From: Achromobacter animicus | GTDB taxonomy: Bacteria > Pseudomonadota > Gammaproteobacteria > Burkholderiales > Burkholderiaceae_B | Length of the DNA: 64,000 nt | NCBI RefSeq assembly: GCF_902859585.1 | Contig: NZ_CADIJM010000016.1 | Coordinates: forward strand, 1 to 64,000 | Direction: 5' to 3' | In this document: positions 26,550 through 33,138 of the stretch, piece after piece | How positions within the stretch are numbered: position 1 is the stretch's first letter | Layout: each line of letters opens with the position of its first letter | The notes under the pieces: model-generated | Told to the model about the DNA's origin: nothing | The model's input: only the letters and a program-made list of their open reading frames with translations | Database searches by the model: none | Made by a program: the position numbers and the translations under genes

Positions 26550-27206
26550 TCAGCCGGCTGGCCGCACGGGCGGACGCACGGGCGGACGCACGGGCGGACG
26601 CACAAACGGCCGCACAAACGCCTTGCGCTTTTTCTCGATGATCGCGTGGCAATGACAGCCCGGGCTGTGGTCATTGACCATGCCCACGGACTGCATGAAG
26701 GCGTAGACCGTGGTGGGCCCCACGAATTTCCAGCCCAGCTTCTTGAGCGCCTTGGACAGGGCTTCGGACTGTTCCGACGTTGAGGCGCCGTAGGTGGACC
26801 CCTTGGCGGGCGGCGCTTCGAAGCGCCAGAAATACGCGGCCAACGATCCTTCGCGGTCGATCATTTCCAGTGCCCGGGCCGCGTTGTTGATCATGGCTTC
26901 GATCTTGCCGCGATGGCGCACGATGCCCGCATCCGCCAGCAGCGCCTGGACTTCCGGTTCGCCAAAGGTTGCGAGCCTGGCGGGATCGAAGTTGGCGAAA
27001 CCGCGGCGGAAGGCCTCGCGCTTGTTCAGGATGGTGCGCCAGCTGAGTCCGGACTGGAAACCTTCCAGGCAGAGCTGTTCGAACAGCGCGCGATCGTCGC
27101 CTTCGGGGCGGCCCCATTCGGTGTCGTGATAGGCCATGTATTCGGCCGACGTGTCCACCCAGCCGCAACGGGCCAGGCCATCTGGAAAATCGGTTTTTGC
27201 GGACAA
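26550..27206 (-). CDS. tag: DNA-3-methyladenine glycosylase I with repeat-encoded tail
   Basis: Tag removes 3-methyladenine from alkylated DNA. The N-terminal RCGWV and YHDTEWGRP and the C-terminal NDHSPGCHCH supply the family's zinc ligands, and GFQSGLSWRTILNKREAFR carries the Glu and Trp of the base pocket. No ATG fits; I chose TTG at 27206 because CCGAGGAG lies seven bases upstream and translation then starts just before the conserved region (218 residues). Unusually, the last roughly 20 residues are a repeat of Arg-Pro-Pro-Val encoded by a 12-bp tandem array, adding a basic tail that normal Tag lacks. It is convergent with the LtaS-like gene. Confidence 0.9.
   Translation of the reverse strand: MSAKTDFPDGLARCGWVDTSAEYMAYHDTEWGRPEGDDRALFEQLCLEGFQSGLSWRTILNKREAFRRGFANFDPARLATFGEPEVQALLADAGIVRHRGKIEAMINNAARALEMIDREGSLAAYFWRFEAPPAKGSTYGASTSEQSEALSKALKKLGWKFVGPTTVYAFMQSVGMVNDHSPGCHCHAIIEKKRKAFVRPFVRPPVRPPVRPPVRPAG
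26564..26623. repeat. 12-bp tandem repeat in the 3' end of tag
   Basis: About five units of GCACGGGCGGAC run from 26564; the first three (26564-26575, 26576-26587, 26588-26599) are identical and the last two have diverged to GCACAAACGGCC-like. Because the unit is a multiple of three it adds four-residue steps to the protein without frameshift. Confidence 0.9.
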
Positions 27207-27323
27207 GAAAGCGCTCCTCGGGACTGACAGGGTACCGATGCTACTCCTGCAATGTCCCTGAAAAAAGTCGTAGCGGCCGCAACGCAAATCCAGATAATAT
27301 TTCCGGCCTTCGGACCTACGCCC

Positions 27324-27785
27324 ATGTCCCTGCCACTGACCTCGCTCGTCTCGTTTGTCTCGCCCGCGGTGCTGGCCGGCGACGACCCGTCCGCCAATCC
27401 CTGCCTGGACTGCGGCGCCTGCTGCGCGCATTTTCGCGTGTCGTTTTACGTCGGGGAACTGGCCGGCGAAAACGGCGGCCACGTGCCGCTGGACCTGGTC
27501 ACCCAGATGAGCCCGCTGCGGGCCTGCATGAAGGGCACGGAAATGGGCGGCGGACGCTGCATTTCACTGCGCGGCGAGCTGGGCAAGCCCGGCATCCACT
27601 GCGACATCTACGAGAGCCGTCCCACGCCGTGCCGCGAGTTCGACATCTGGATGCCGGACGGCTCGCCCAATCCGGATTGCCAGCGCCTGCGGCTGTCGCT
27701 CGGCTTGACGCCGGTACCGCCCCGGCCGGACGCGGAAAACGACCCGGAAGGCCCGTTGCATCCGGACCAGCCTGCCGCCGCCTGA
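27324..27785 (+). CDS. YkgJ-type cysteine-cluster protein
   Basis: A small protein of the YkgJ/UPF0153 family, thought to bind zinc or an iron-sulfur centre through eight cysteines. The hallmark is PCLDCGACCAHFRV near residue 25, followed by CMKG, GGRCISLRGE, IHCDIYESRPTPCREF and a final DCQRL. Residues after the domain are Pro-rich. I chose the ATG at 27324 (153 residues); an in-frame ATG at 27252 would add 24 residues, and neither has a good ribosome site. The stop codon lies in the first unit of a downstream 15-16 bp tandem repeat. Biochemical role is not known for the family. Confidence 0.8.
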   Translation: MSLPLTSLVSFVSPAVLAGDDPSANPCLDCGACCAHFRVSFYVGELAGENGGHVPLDLVTQMSPLRACMKGTEMGGGRCISLRGELGKPGIHCDIYESRPTPCREFDIWMPDGSPNPDCQRLRLSLGLTPVPPRPDAENDPEGPLHPDQPAAA

Positions 27786-27878
27786 CTGCGCTGCCCCCGA
27801 CTGCGCTGCCCCCGACTGCGTGGCCCCCCGACTGCGTGGCCCCCTGACTGCGCTGCTCCCTGACTGCGTGGCACGCCT
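27783..27878. repeat. 15-16 bp minisatellite
   Basis: Six to seven imperfect copies of (T)GACTGCG(C/T)(T/G)GCCCCC stand head to tail between the YkgJ-type gene and the convergent araC-type gene. The first copy includes the YkgJ stop codon (TGA 27783-27785). Unit length alternates between 15 and 16 bp, so it is not a coding repeat in one frame. Confidence 0.85.
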
Positions 27879-27893
27879 GACCGCGTTCAACCC

Positions 27894-28676
27894 CTAACCG
27901 CGATCCGCCAGATACCGCGTCGGCGTCATGCCGAACGCCGTGCGGAAGCTTCCAATGAACGCGCTGGTGCTTTCATACCCGACCGACAACGCGGCCTGGG
28001 TGACCGATCCGCCCCTGAACAGCATTTCCAGCGCCCGCAGCAGCCGGGCCTGCTGGCGCCACTGCCCCAGCGTGACGCCGGTCTCCTGACGAAAACGGCG
28101 CATCAACGTGCGCGACGACATATTCAGCCGCTGCGCCCATTCCTCAATGCCCGCCGTATCGTCCGGCGTGTCCAGCAGCGTGTTGGCCAGATCCTGCAGG
28201 CGCGGATCGGCCGGCATCGGCAGCGGCGCGGTGGCATCGGATGTGCGCTGCCGCAGTTCCTCCAGCAGCACGTCGAACAACTGCGCGTGGTAAGACGGCG
28301 TCGCATCCTGCCACATGCCTTCCGTAAAACGTTCGACCAGCGCCTCGATCAGCCGGGAAGACGGCCACGCCCGGCAGTTCGCCGGCAGGCGCCCGCAGAT
28401 GTCCGGATGCACGTGCAGGAATGACCCGCGCGCCTCGCCAAACCAGCGCGCCCCGTGCTGCACGCCGGGCGGAATCCACCCCAGGCTGCCGGGCAGCACC
28501 GTCAGCACGCGCTCGCCGGACTGCACCATCACCAGCCCTTCGTGGACCAGCACCAGCATGCCCTCGGCGTGGGTGTGCGCAGGCACGGAAATGCCCTTGG
28601 ACTCCCGCCGCCTGCGCAGGCTGAACGGCGTCAGCAGGACGTCGGGCATAGAGGAAGCGGCAGCCGCTTGAAGCAT
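27894..28676 (-). CDS. AraC-family regulator with cupin sensor domain
   Basis: A 260-residue transcription factor. The N-terminal cupin (VPAHTHAEGMLVLVHEG, WIPPGVQHG) is an AraC-type ligand domain with potential metal or small-molecule binding. The C-terminal pair of helix-turn-helix motifs reads WAQRLNMSSRTLMRRFRQETGVTLGQWRQQARLLRALEML in overlapping pieces and ends SVGYESTSAFIGSFRTAFGMTPTRY, which is the AraC signature. It is divergent from the fur-type gene; the Fur-box match in between may serve both. The ligand is unknown. The start at 28676 could instead be the Met at 28649. Confidence 0.9.
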   Translation of the reverse strand: MLQAAAASSMPDVLLTPFSLRRRRESKGISVPAHTHAEGMLVLVHEGLVMVQSGERVLTVLPGSLGWIPPGVQHGARWFGEARGSFLHVHPDICGRLPANCRAWPSSRLIEALVERFTEGMWQDATPSYHAQLFDVLLEELRQRTSDATAPLPMPADPRLQDLANTLLDTPDDTAGIEEWAQRLNMSSRTLMRRFRQETGVTLGQWRQQARLLRALEMLFRGGSVTQAALSVGYESTSAFIGSFRTAFGMTPTRYLADRG

Positions 28677-28728
28677 GGTTGGCAGGTTTGAGGTACAGGT
28701 TGACGGGTTCCCGTTAGCGGGTCCATTT

Positions 28729-28747
28729 GAAAATGTACATCATTCTC
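28729..28747 (+). promoter_or_regulatory. Fur-box match
   Basis: GAAAATGTACATCATTCTC agrees at 14 of 19 positions with the classical Fur box GATAATGATAATCATTATC. It lies 38 bp upstream of the fur-type start and 53 bp from the divergent AraC start, fitting autoregulation. Confidence 0.6.
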
Positions 28748-28784
28748 ATCAACCGGGTATCAGCCCCCCTGATGGAGAATCGAC

Positions 28785-29225
28785 ATGGACCACACACGGC
28801 TGCGCGACGCCGGCATCAAAGCCACTTTCCCGCGGATGAAGATCCTGGACATCTTCTACCGCCACGCAGACCAGCACATGAGCGCCGCGGATATCTACCG
28901 CCGCCTCATCTCGGATCACAGCAATATCGGCCTGGCCACGGTTTACCGGGTGATCACGCAACTTGAGCACGCCGGACTGCTCAAACGCACCCAGCTCGAT
29001 ACGCACACCAATGTGTTCGAACTGAGCGACAAGGGCCATCACGACCACCTGGTCTGCACGCGTTGCGGACAGATCCGGGAATCCAGCGATCCCGCCATGG
29101 CGCAACTGGTCAGGAAGATCGCGCGGCGCAGCGGCTTCGAGCTGGATTCCTACAGCCTGGTGCTATACGGCAGCTGCGGCTGCGCCAAGGACGATCCCGC
29201 CCTGCCCCACGGAGCCTTCGAATGA
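28785..29225 (+). CDS. Fur-family metal-responsive regulator
   Basis: A 146-residue Fur-family repressor. The winged helix contains KATFPRMKILDIFYRH and IGLATVYRVITQLEHAGLL (recognition helix). The dimer domain has HHDHLVCTRCGQIRE, with the metal-binding HHDH and the first CxxC; the second Cys pair is GSCGC rather than CxxC. Sequence is closest to true Fur of this group rather than Zur or PerR, but the divergent C-terminus and the linked unknown gene suggest a paralogue; the main fur is usually elsewhere. A Fur-box match lies upstream, and the stop overlaps the next gene as ATGA. Confidence 0.85.
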   Translation: MDHTRLRDAGIKATFPRMKILDIFYRHADQHMSAADIYRRLISDHSNIGLATVYRVITQLEHAGLLKRTQLDTHTNVFELSDKGHHDHLVCTRCGQIRESSDPAMAQLVRKIARRSGFELDSYSLVLYGSCGCAKDDPALPHGAFE

Positions 29226-29641
29226 ACCACGATCAGTTTTTCTTCCACGACCTGTCGCAATTTCCCATCGTGACCGCCCGCCATGGCGGCGCGCCGCTAG
29301 GCTACTCGGCCTCGTGGATTCGCGAGATGGAGCTGCTGGTGGACAACCCGCGCAGCTTCGTCATGGTGGTGCCCGATACCCGCCACGAGGCCGCGCACGA
29401 GGACCGCAAGGCGATGATCGAATGGCAGACGGCCAACATGCCGCGTCTGCGGGCACGCTGCCGGGCATTCATCGCCGTCGAGCGCGATACCGACGCGCTG
29501 GACAAGCTGCGCAAGCGCGGCGAAAAGATGGCCCGCGCCTTCGGCCTGCCGTTCCTGGCGGTCGCGACGCCGGGCGAAGCGGTCCAATGCGCCCGCGAAC
29601 TGCTCGGGCAGGCGGGCCCGGGCGGCTTCAACGTCGATTAA
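29222..29641 (+). CDS. Unknown protein coupled to the Fur-type gene
   Basis: I do not recognise this 139-residue protein. It lacks a signal peptide and membrane segment and has a mixed alpha/beta pattern: HDLSQFPIVTARHGGAPLGY at the start, then RSFVMVVPDTRHEAAHEDRKAM, a basic helix RLRARCRAFIAVERDTDALD and KMARAFGLPFLAVATPGEA. The strand-helix alternation with His and Asp residues could form a metal or cofactor site. It is translationally coupled to the Fur-type gene by ATGA, so it probably acts in the same metal response. No function is proposed. Confidence 0.7.
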   Translation: MNHDQFFFHDLSQFPIVTARHGGAPLGYSASWIREMELLVDNPRSFVMVVPDTRHEAAHEDRKAMIEWQTANMPRLRARCRAFIAVERDTDALDKLRKRGEKMARAFGLPFLAVATPGEAVQCARELLGQAGPGGFNVD

Positions 29642-29687
29642 GGGGCCGGATCGCGATTTAAGACTGGGCGTGCGCGGCCGTTGTTCA

Positions 29688-30038
29688 ATGACAAGCGCCG
29701 CCATCCGCGCGGCCGCCTTCGAACAATTCGCACCGGCCGCCCGACGCATGAACCACGCCCTCGCCTGTCTGTTTTGCCAATCGACGCTCGCGCAGGGCGC
29801 GCCGCTGCTCGAACAGAACGGCGCGGCCATCTGCAAAACCTGTGTGGACCAGTTCGCCATCCGCTTCGCCGAGCGCGCGTGGGCGATGGCCGCCACGCCG
29901 CAAGAGCAGCTGGACGTGCTGCTGGACGAAAGCAGCCGCGCGCTGGCGCAGAGCGAAACGCTGGCCGAGCGGGCGCGGTGCTGCGGTCTCAGTCTGAACG
30001 ACCTGTCGGCGGCGCTGCCCGCGCGCACGCTGTCCTGA
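29688..30038 (+). CDS. Small protein with ClpX-type zinc finger
   Basis: The 116-residue protein carries a C-x2-C-x18-C-x2-C array (Cys27, Cys30, Cys49, Cys52) reading CLFC ... AICKTCVDQ. Spacing and flanks match the ClpX N-terminal zinc-binding domain, which dimerises and recruits adaptors and substrates. There is no ATPase domain. The rest is helical and ends LSLNDLSAALPARTLS. The start is uncertain: 29688 is used, but ATG at 29748 would begin just before the finger and neither has a good ribosome site. It follows the Fur operon by 46 bp, perhaps co-transcribed. A role as a protease adaptor or antagonist is speculation. Confidence 0.7.
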   Translation: MTSAAIRAAAFEQFAPAARRMNHALACLFCQSTLAQGAPLLEQNGAAICKTCVDQFAIRFAERAWAMAATPQEQLDVLLDESSRALAQSETLAERARCCGLSLNDLSAALPARTLS

Positions 30039-30049
30039 GCGTTCGCCCA

Positions 30050-31501
30050 TCAGAAAGACCCCAGCGCGCTGCCCAGCGCAATGACGGCGGCCAGCCCGAT
30101 GATGGGTCCCACGATGCCCACCACGACGATGTTCATGTAGCCCTCGCGGTGCGTTGACCCGCACACCGCCAGCAGCGTCACCACGGCGCCGTTGTGCGGC
30201 AGGCTGTCCAGCGTGCCCGCGCCGATCACCGAGACGCGGTGCATCAGCGCCGGATCGATGCCCAGCGTCTGGGCCAGCTCCATGTACGTCGCGGCCAGCG
30301 ATTGCAGGGCGATGGTCAAGCCGCCCGACGCCGACCCGGTCAGCGCAGCCAGCACGTTGGTCGCCACCGCGAGCGATACCAGCGGCCCGCCTTCGATCGA
30401 CAGCACCCAATCGCGCACCGCGGCAAATGACGGCAGCGACGCAACCACGGCGCCGAATCCCACCAGGCTTGCCACGCTAAGCAGGGGCAGCGCCGACGCG
30501 TTCACGCCCGCGTCCATGGTGTCGCGCAGCGACGGCAGGCGCCGGAAGTTCAACACCACCAGCACGGCAATCGCGGCCAACAGCGCGGTGATCACCGACC
30601 AGACCCCACCCACCGCGGCCAGGCTGGTGCCGCCCCAGCGCGCCTCGGCCAGCCAGGCGGTGTCCATGCGCGGCAGGACCACCAGCGTCATGAACAGGTT
30701 GACCAGGATGACGACCACGAGCGGCGTCGCGGCCACCAGCGTGGACGGCGCGTCGGGGCTGCGCTGGCCGTGGTGCATTTCGGCCGGATCGAACTCGCGC
30801 GCGACCGTGGCGCGCTCGCGCACCAGGACATCGTCAGACACGTCGGCGGCCATGCCCGCGGGCGCCACATAGCCCTCGCCCGCGCGCCGGGCTGACGCTT
30901 CCGCCCGGCTCAGCCACCACAGTCCGAAACCCAGCATGATCGCGCTGGCGATAATGCCCAGTCCGGGCGCGGCGAACGGCGTGGTCGCAAAGAACGGCAT
31001 GGGAATCGCGTTCTGCACGGCGGGCGTACCAGGCAAAGCGGACATCGTGAAGGTGGATGTGCCGAGCAGGATGGCCGCGGGCATCAGGCGCACCGGAATC
31101 CCGGCCGACTTGAAAAGCGCGTGCGCCATGGGCGCCAGCACGAAAAACGCCACGAACAGGCTGACGCCGCCGTAGGTGACGATGGCGCCGGCCAGCACCA
31201 CCGCCAGGATCGCGCGCCGCGCGCCGAGCTTGCGCGTCATCGCGTCGGCAATCGCGGTGACCGACCCGCTGTCGGCCATCAACTTGCCAAACAGCGCCCC
31301 CAGTAGAAACAACGGAAAGAACTGGGCCACGAATCCGGCCGCGCCGCCCATGAACGTCTGCGTCCAATGCGCCAGCAGCGGCTCTCCCGCCGCGGCCGCC
31401 GTCACCATGGCCGCCGCCGGCGCCAGCAGCAGGATGCTCCAGCCGCGGTAGGCCAGCCCGATCAGTAATACCAGCGCGAGCAGGATGCCGAAAAGTCCCA
31501 T
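30050..31501 (-). CDS. GntP-family permease
   Basis: An inner-membrane symporter of 483 residues with about 12-14 transmembrane helices. The family signature appears in FFPLFLLGALFGKLMADSGS and in YGGVSLFVAFFVLAPMAHALF, and PAAILLGTSTFTMSALPGTP and IGAGTLDSLPHNGAVVTLLAVCG are typical of the GntP/citrate-type symporters for gluconate and other organic acids. Substrate cannot be fixed. It starts two bases after the patatin stop on the minus strand, so the two genes form an operon. Confidence 0.88.
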   Translation of the reverse strand: MGLFGILLALVLLIGLAYRGWSILLLAPAAAMVTAAAAGEPLLAHWTQTFMGGAAGFVAQFFPLFLLGALFGKLMADSGSVTAIADAMTRKLGARRAILAVVLAGAIVTYGGVSLFVAFFVLAPMAHALFKSAGIPVRLMPAAILLGTSTFTMSALPGTPAVQNAIPMPFFATTPFAAPGLGIIASAIMLGFGLWWLSRAEASARRAGEGYVAPAGMAADVSDDVLVRERATVAREFDPAEMHHGQRSPDAPSTLVAATPLVVVILVNLFMTLVVLPRMDTAWLAEARWGGTSLAAVGGVWSVITALLAAIAVLVVLNFRRLPSLRDTMDAGVNASALPLLSVASLVGFGAVVASLPSFAAVRDWVLSIEGGPLVSLAVATNVLAALTGSASGGLTIALQSLAATYMELAQTLGIDPALMHRVSVIGAGTLDSLPHNGAVVTLLAVCGSTHREGYMNIVVVGIVGPIIGLAAVIALGSALGSF

Positions 31502-31503
31502 GG

Positions 31504-32544
31504 TCAGACCTCGCCCAGCAGTTCGTCGATGTCCAGCGATGACCGCTTGCCCAGGTCATCGCCATGTTCGGCCAGGAAGCGGTCGGCTGCCTTCCTGCCC
31601 TCGTCGCGCAGCATGCACAGGAATGGCCATTCGGCGTTGAGCTTGGAGGAATAGCCCAGTTCCACCATCAGATCGGACGAGACGCGATGGATGCGCATGT
31701 CCGCCCACATCCTGCCCTCGCCATTGCCGGGGTCGGCCACCTGCCGCAGCAGCGCAATCATGCGCAGCTCTTTCAGCAGCGACGCGTTGAACGTGACTTC
31801 GTTCAGCCGGTTCATGATCTCGCGGGCGCTGCTGGGCAACCCGGGGCGTTCGACCGGATTGATCTGCACCAGGATCGTGTCGTGCGACTGGCATTCCCGC
31901 ACCAGCGGCGTGATCGTGGGATTACCGCTGTAGCCGCCGTCCCAATACGGGTCGCCGTCGATCATCACCGCCCGGAACATGGTCGGCAGGCAGGCCGAGG
32001 CCAGCAGCACGTCGGCATTCACCTCGGCATTCTTGAACACCCGACCGCGCCCCGTACGCGCATTGGTCGCCGTGATGAACAGATGGATGGGCGCGCGCGC
32101 CAGTTCATCGAAATCGATGACTTCCTGCAGGATGGCGGCCAGCGGATTGGCCGCAGCGCTGAGGTCATAGGGCGAAAACACCCGCGACGCCAGGTCGAAG
32201 GCGATGAACATGGGCGAATGATCCAGCGACCAGGAACCCATCAGGATATCGAGCGGACTGCGGCGAAAAGGGCTGTAGCGCGCGGCGTCGGACACGCGGC
32301 GCCAGAAGTCTTCCAGCGCCGCACGGGCGCCGTCGGCGCCCCCCCGTGCATGCCCCAGCACCAGCACCGCGGCATTCATGGCACCGGCAGAGGTGCCCGA
32401 GATGCCGTCAATGCCAAGCCAGGATTCTTCGAGCAGCCGGTCCAGCACGCCCCAGGTGAATGCGCCGTGGGCGCCGCCGCCCTGCAGCGCCAGGTCGATC
32501 AACAGGGGATCGCGGTCAGTCGGCGACGCTTTGGATCGGGCCAC
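31504..32544 (-). CDS. Patatin-like phospholipase
   Basis: A serine lipid acyl hydrolase of the patatin family. LALQGGGAHGAF (residues 18-29) forms the oxyanion hole, GISGTSAGAMNA holds nucleophile Ser52, and the catalytic Asp is in YWDGGYSGNP. I chose GTG at 32544 because AAGGAG lies seven bases upstream and the protein (346 residues) then begins close to the domain; an ATG at 32619 would overlap the upstream regulatory dyad. There is no signal peptide. It is first in an operon with the GntP permease. Substrate class (phospholipid or polyhydroxyalkanoate-like ester) is not shown; patatin genes beside transporters are unusual. Confidence 0.88.
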   Translation of the reverse strand: MARSKASPTDRDPLLIDLALQGGGAHGAFTWGVLDRLLEESWLGIDGISGTSAGAMNAAVLVLGHARGGADGARAALEDFWRRVSDAARYSPFRRSPLDILMGSWSLDHSPMFIAFDLASRVFSPYDLSAAANPLAAILQEVIDFDELARAPIHLFITATNARTGRGRVFKNAEVNADVLLASACLPTMFRAVMIDGDPYWDGGYSGNPTITPLVRECQSHDTILVQINPVERPGLPSSAREIMNRLNEVTFNASLLKELRMIALLRQVADPGNGEGRMWADMRIHRVSSDLMVELGYSSKLNAEWPFLCMLRDEGRKAADRFLAEHGDDLGKRSSLDIDELLGEV

Positions 32545-32585
32545 GGCGGTACTCCTTGCGGGAGGCTGAGGGAGCTTGCGATCAG

Positions 32586-32635
32586 ATAACTGCGATATGA
32601 ACCATGTTGCGGCGCACATATCGTTCGGCAGTTAT
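32586..32635. promoter_or_regulatory. Bipartite inverted repeat in the patatin / peptide divergent gap
   Basis: Outer arms ATAACTGC (32586-32593) and GCAGTTAT (32628-32635) and inner arms CGATATG (32593-32599) and CATATCG (32617-32623) form a symmetric dyad. It lies 42 bp from the patatin start and about 215 bp before the peptide gene. A weak promoter (TTGCGG 32607, TTATAC 32632, 19-bp spacing) overlaps it toward the peptide operon. The rest of the 307-bp gap holds GCCGACGTCGGC at 32804-32815 followed by a T-run at 32821-32825, and no other gene. Confidence 0.5.
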
Positions 32636-32851
32636 ACGCGATGGCTTTGAAAAGCGAAAGACATCACGGGCGTCCGCGCGCCATCTACGACCAAAGACCG
32701 ATGCGCCTGCACCGGGCCGCTGCTACTGTCCGCCTCGAGCAAACCAGCCCCCGGCCTTGAAGGTGCGTGACACACGCGGCTGGATCCGCCCGCGGGGCGC
32801 TCAGCCGACGTCGGCGCGGCTTTTTCCGCCGGCATGCAGCAGGAGATAGCA

Positions 32852-33061
32852 ATGGAAAAAGTGGAACAGCAGGTTCAGCAAGGCAACGCGGAGTTCCGCA
32901 TCGAAGCGATGACCGCCGACGAGATCAACCAGGTCAGCGGCGGAATCGGCCCGAACCGCTCCACGGGCGCTTCGTCCTACAACCCGCACGCCCAGCTCTC
33001 CACGAAGCCCAATGTCCAAATGCCCAGCACGGCAGGGATCAGACAGGTTTTCTTGAGCTGA
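32852..33061 (+). CDS. Double-glycine-leader secreted peptide precursor
   Basis: A 69-residue precursor for C39-peptidase export. The leader ends ADEINQVSGG (Gly30-Gly31), with hydrophobic Met20, Ile25 and Val28 at positions -12, -7 and -4 from the cleavage site, the pattern recognised by C39 domains. Cleavage would release a 38-residue core beginning IGPNRSTG and ending RQVFLS. The core has no Cys, Asp or Glu, is rich in Ser/Asn/Gln/Pro and has about three positive charges. AGGAG lies six bases before the ATG at 32852; an upstream in-frame ATG at 32834 lacks one. The HlyD adaptor and C39 exporter follow directly. Whether it is a microcin, signal or adhesin is not known; no immunity gene is visible. 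Confidence 0.85.
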   Translation: MEKVEQQVQQGNAEFRIEAMTADEINQVSGGIGPNRSTGASSYNPHAQLSTKPNVQMPSTAGIRQVFLS

Positions 33062-33077
33062 ACTGACTGACGAGCAT

Positions 33078-33111
33078 TGCGGGGGCCGTCCGAGCCCGGA
33101 CAGTCCCCGCA
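33078..33111 (+). terminator. Hairpin between peptide and exporter genes
   Basis: TGCGGGG (33078-33084) pairs with CCCCGCA (33105-33111) and inner GTCCG (33088-33092) with CGGAC (33097-33101). There is no T-run, so it probably acts as partial terminator or 3' stabiliser, letting the peptide mRNA exceed that for the transporter. Confidence 0.55.
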
Positions 33112-33138
33112 GCGCGAAGCCTCTCACGTTCCCGATCC

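Noticed and set aside
24613-26652. 679-residue minus-strand frame over the LtaS-like gene
   Set aside because: Antisense shadow; the plus strand has membrane helices and sulfatase motifs.
27783-27878. CRISPR-like array
   Set aside because: Units are contiguous 15-16 bp tandem copies with no spacers, so this is a minisatellite.
32604-32849. Small plus-strand frame before the peptide gene, considered as an immunity protein
   Set aside because: It is Arg/Pro-rich with no membrane helix and no ribosome site, and it overlaps the regulatory dyad.
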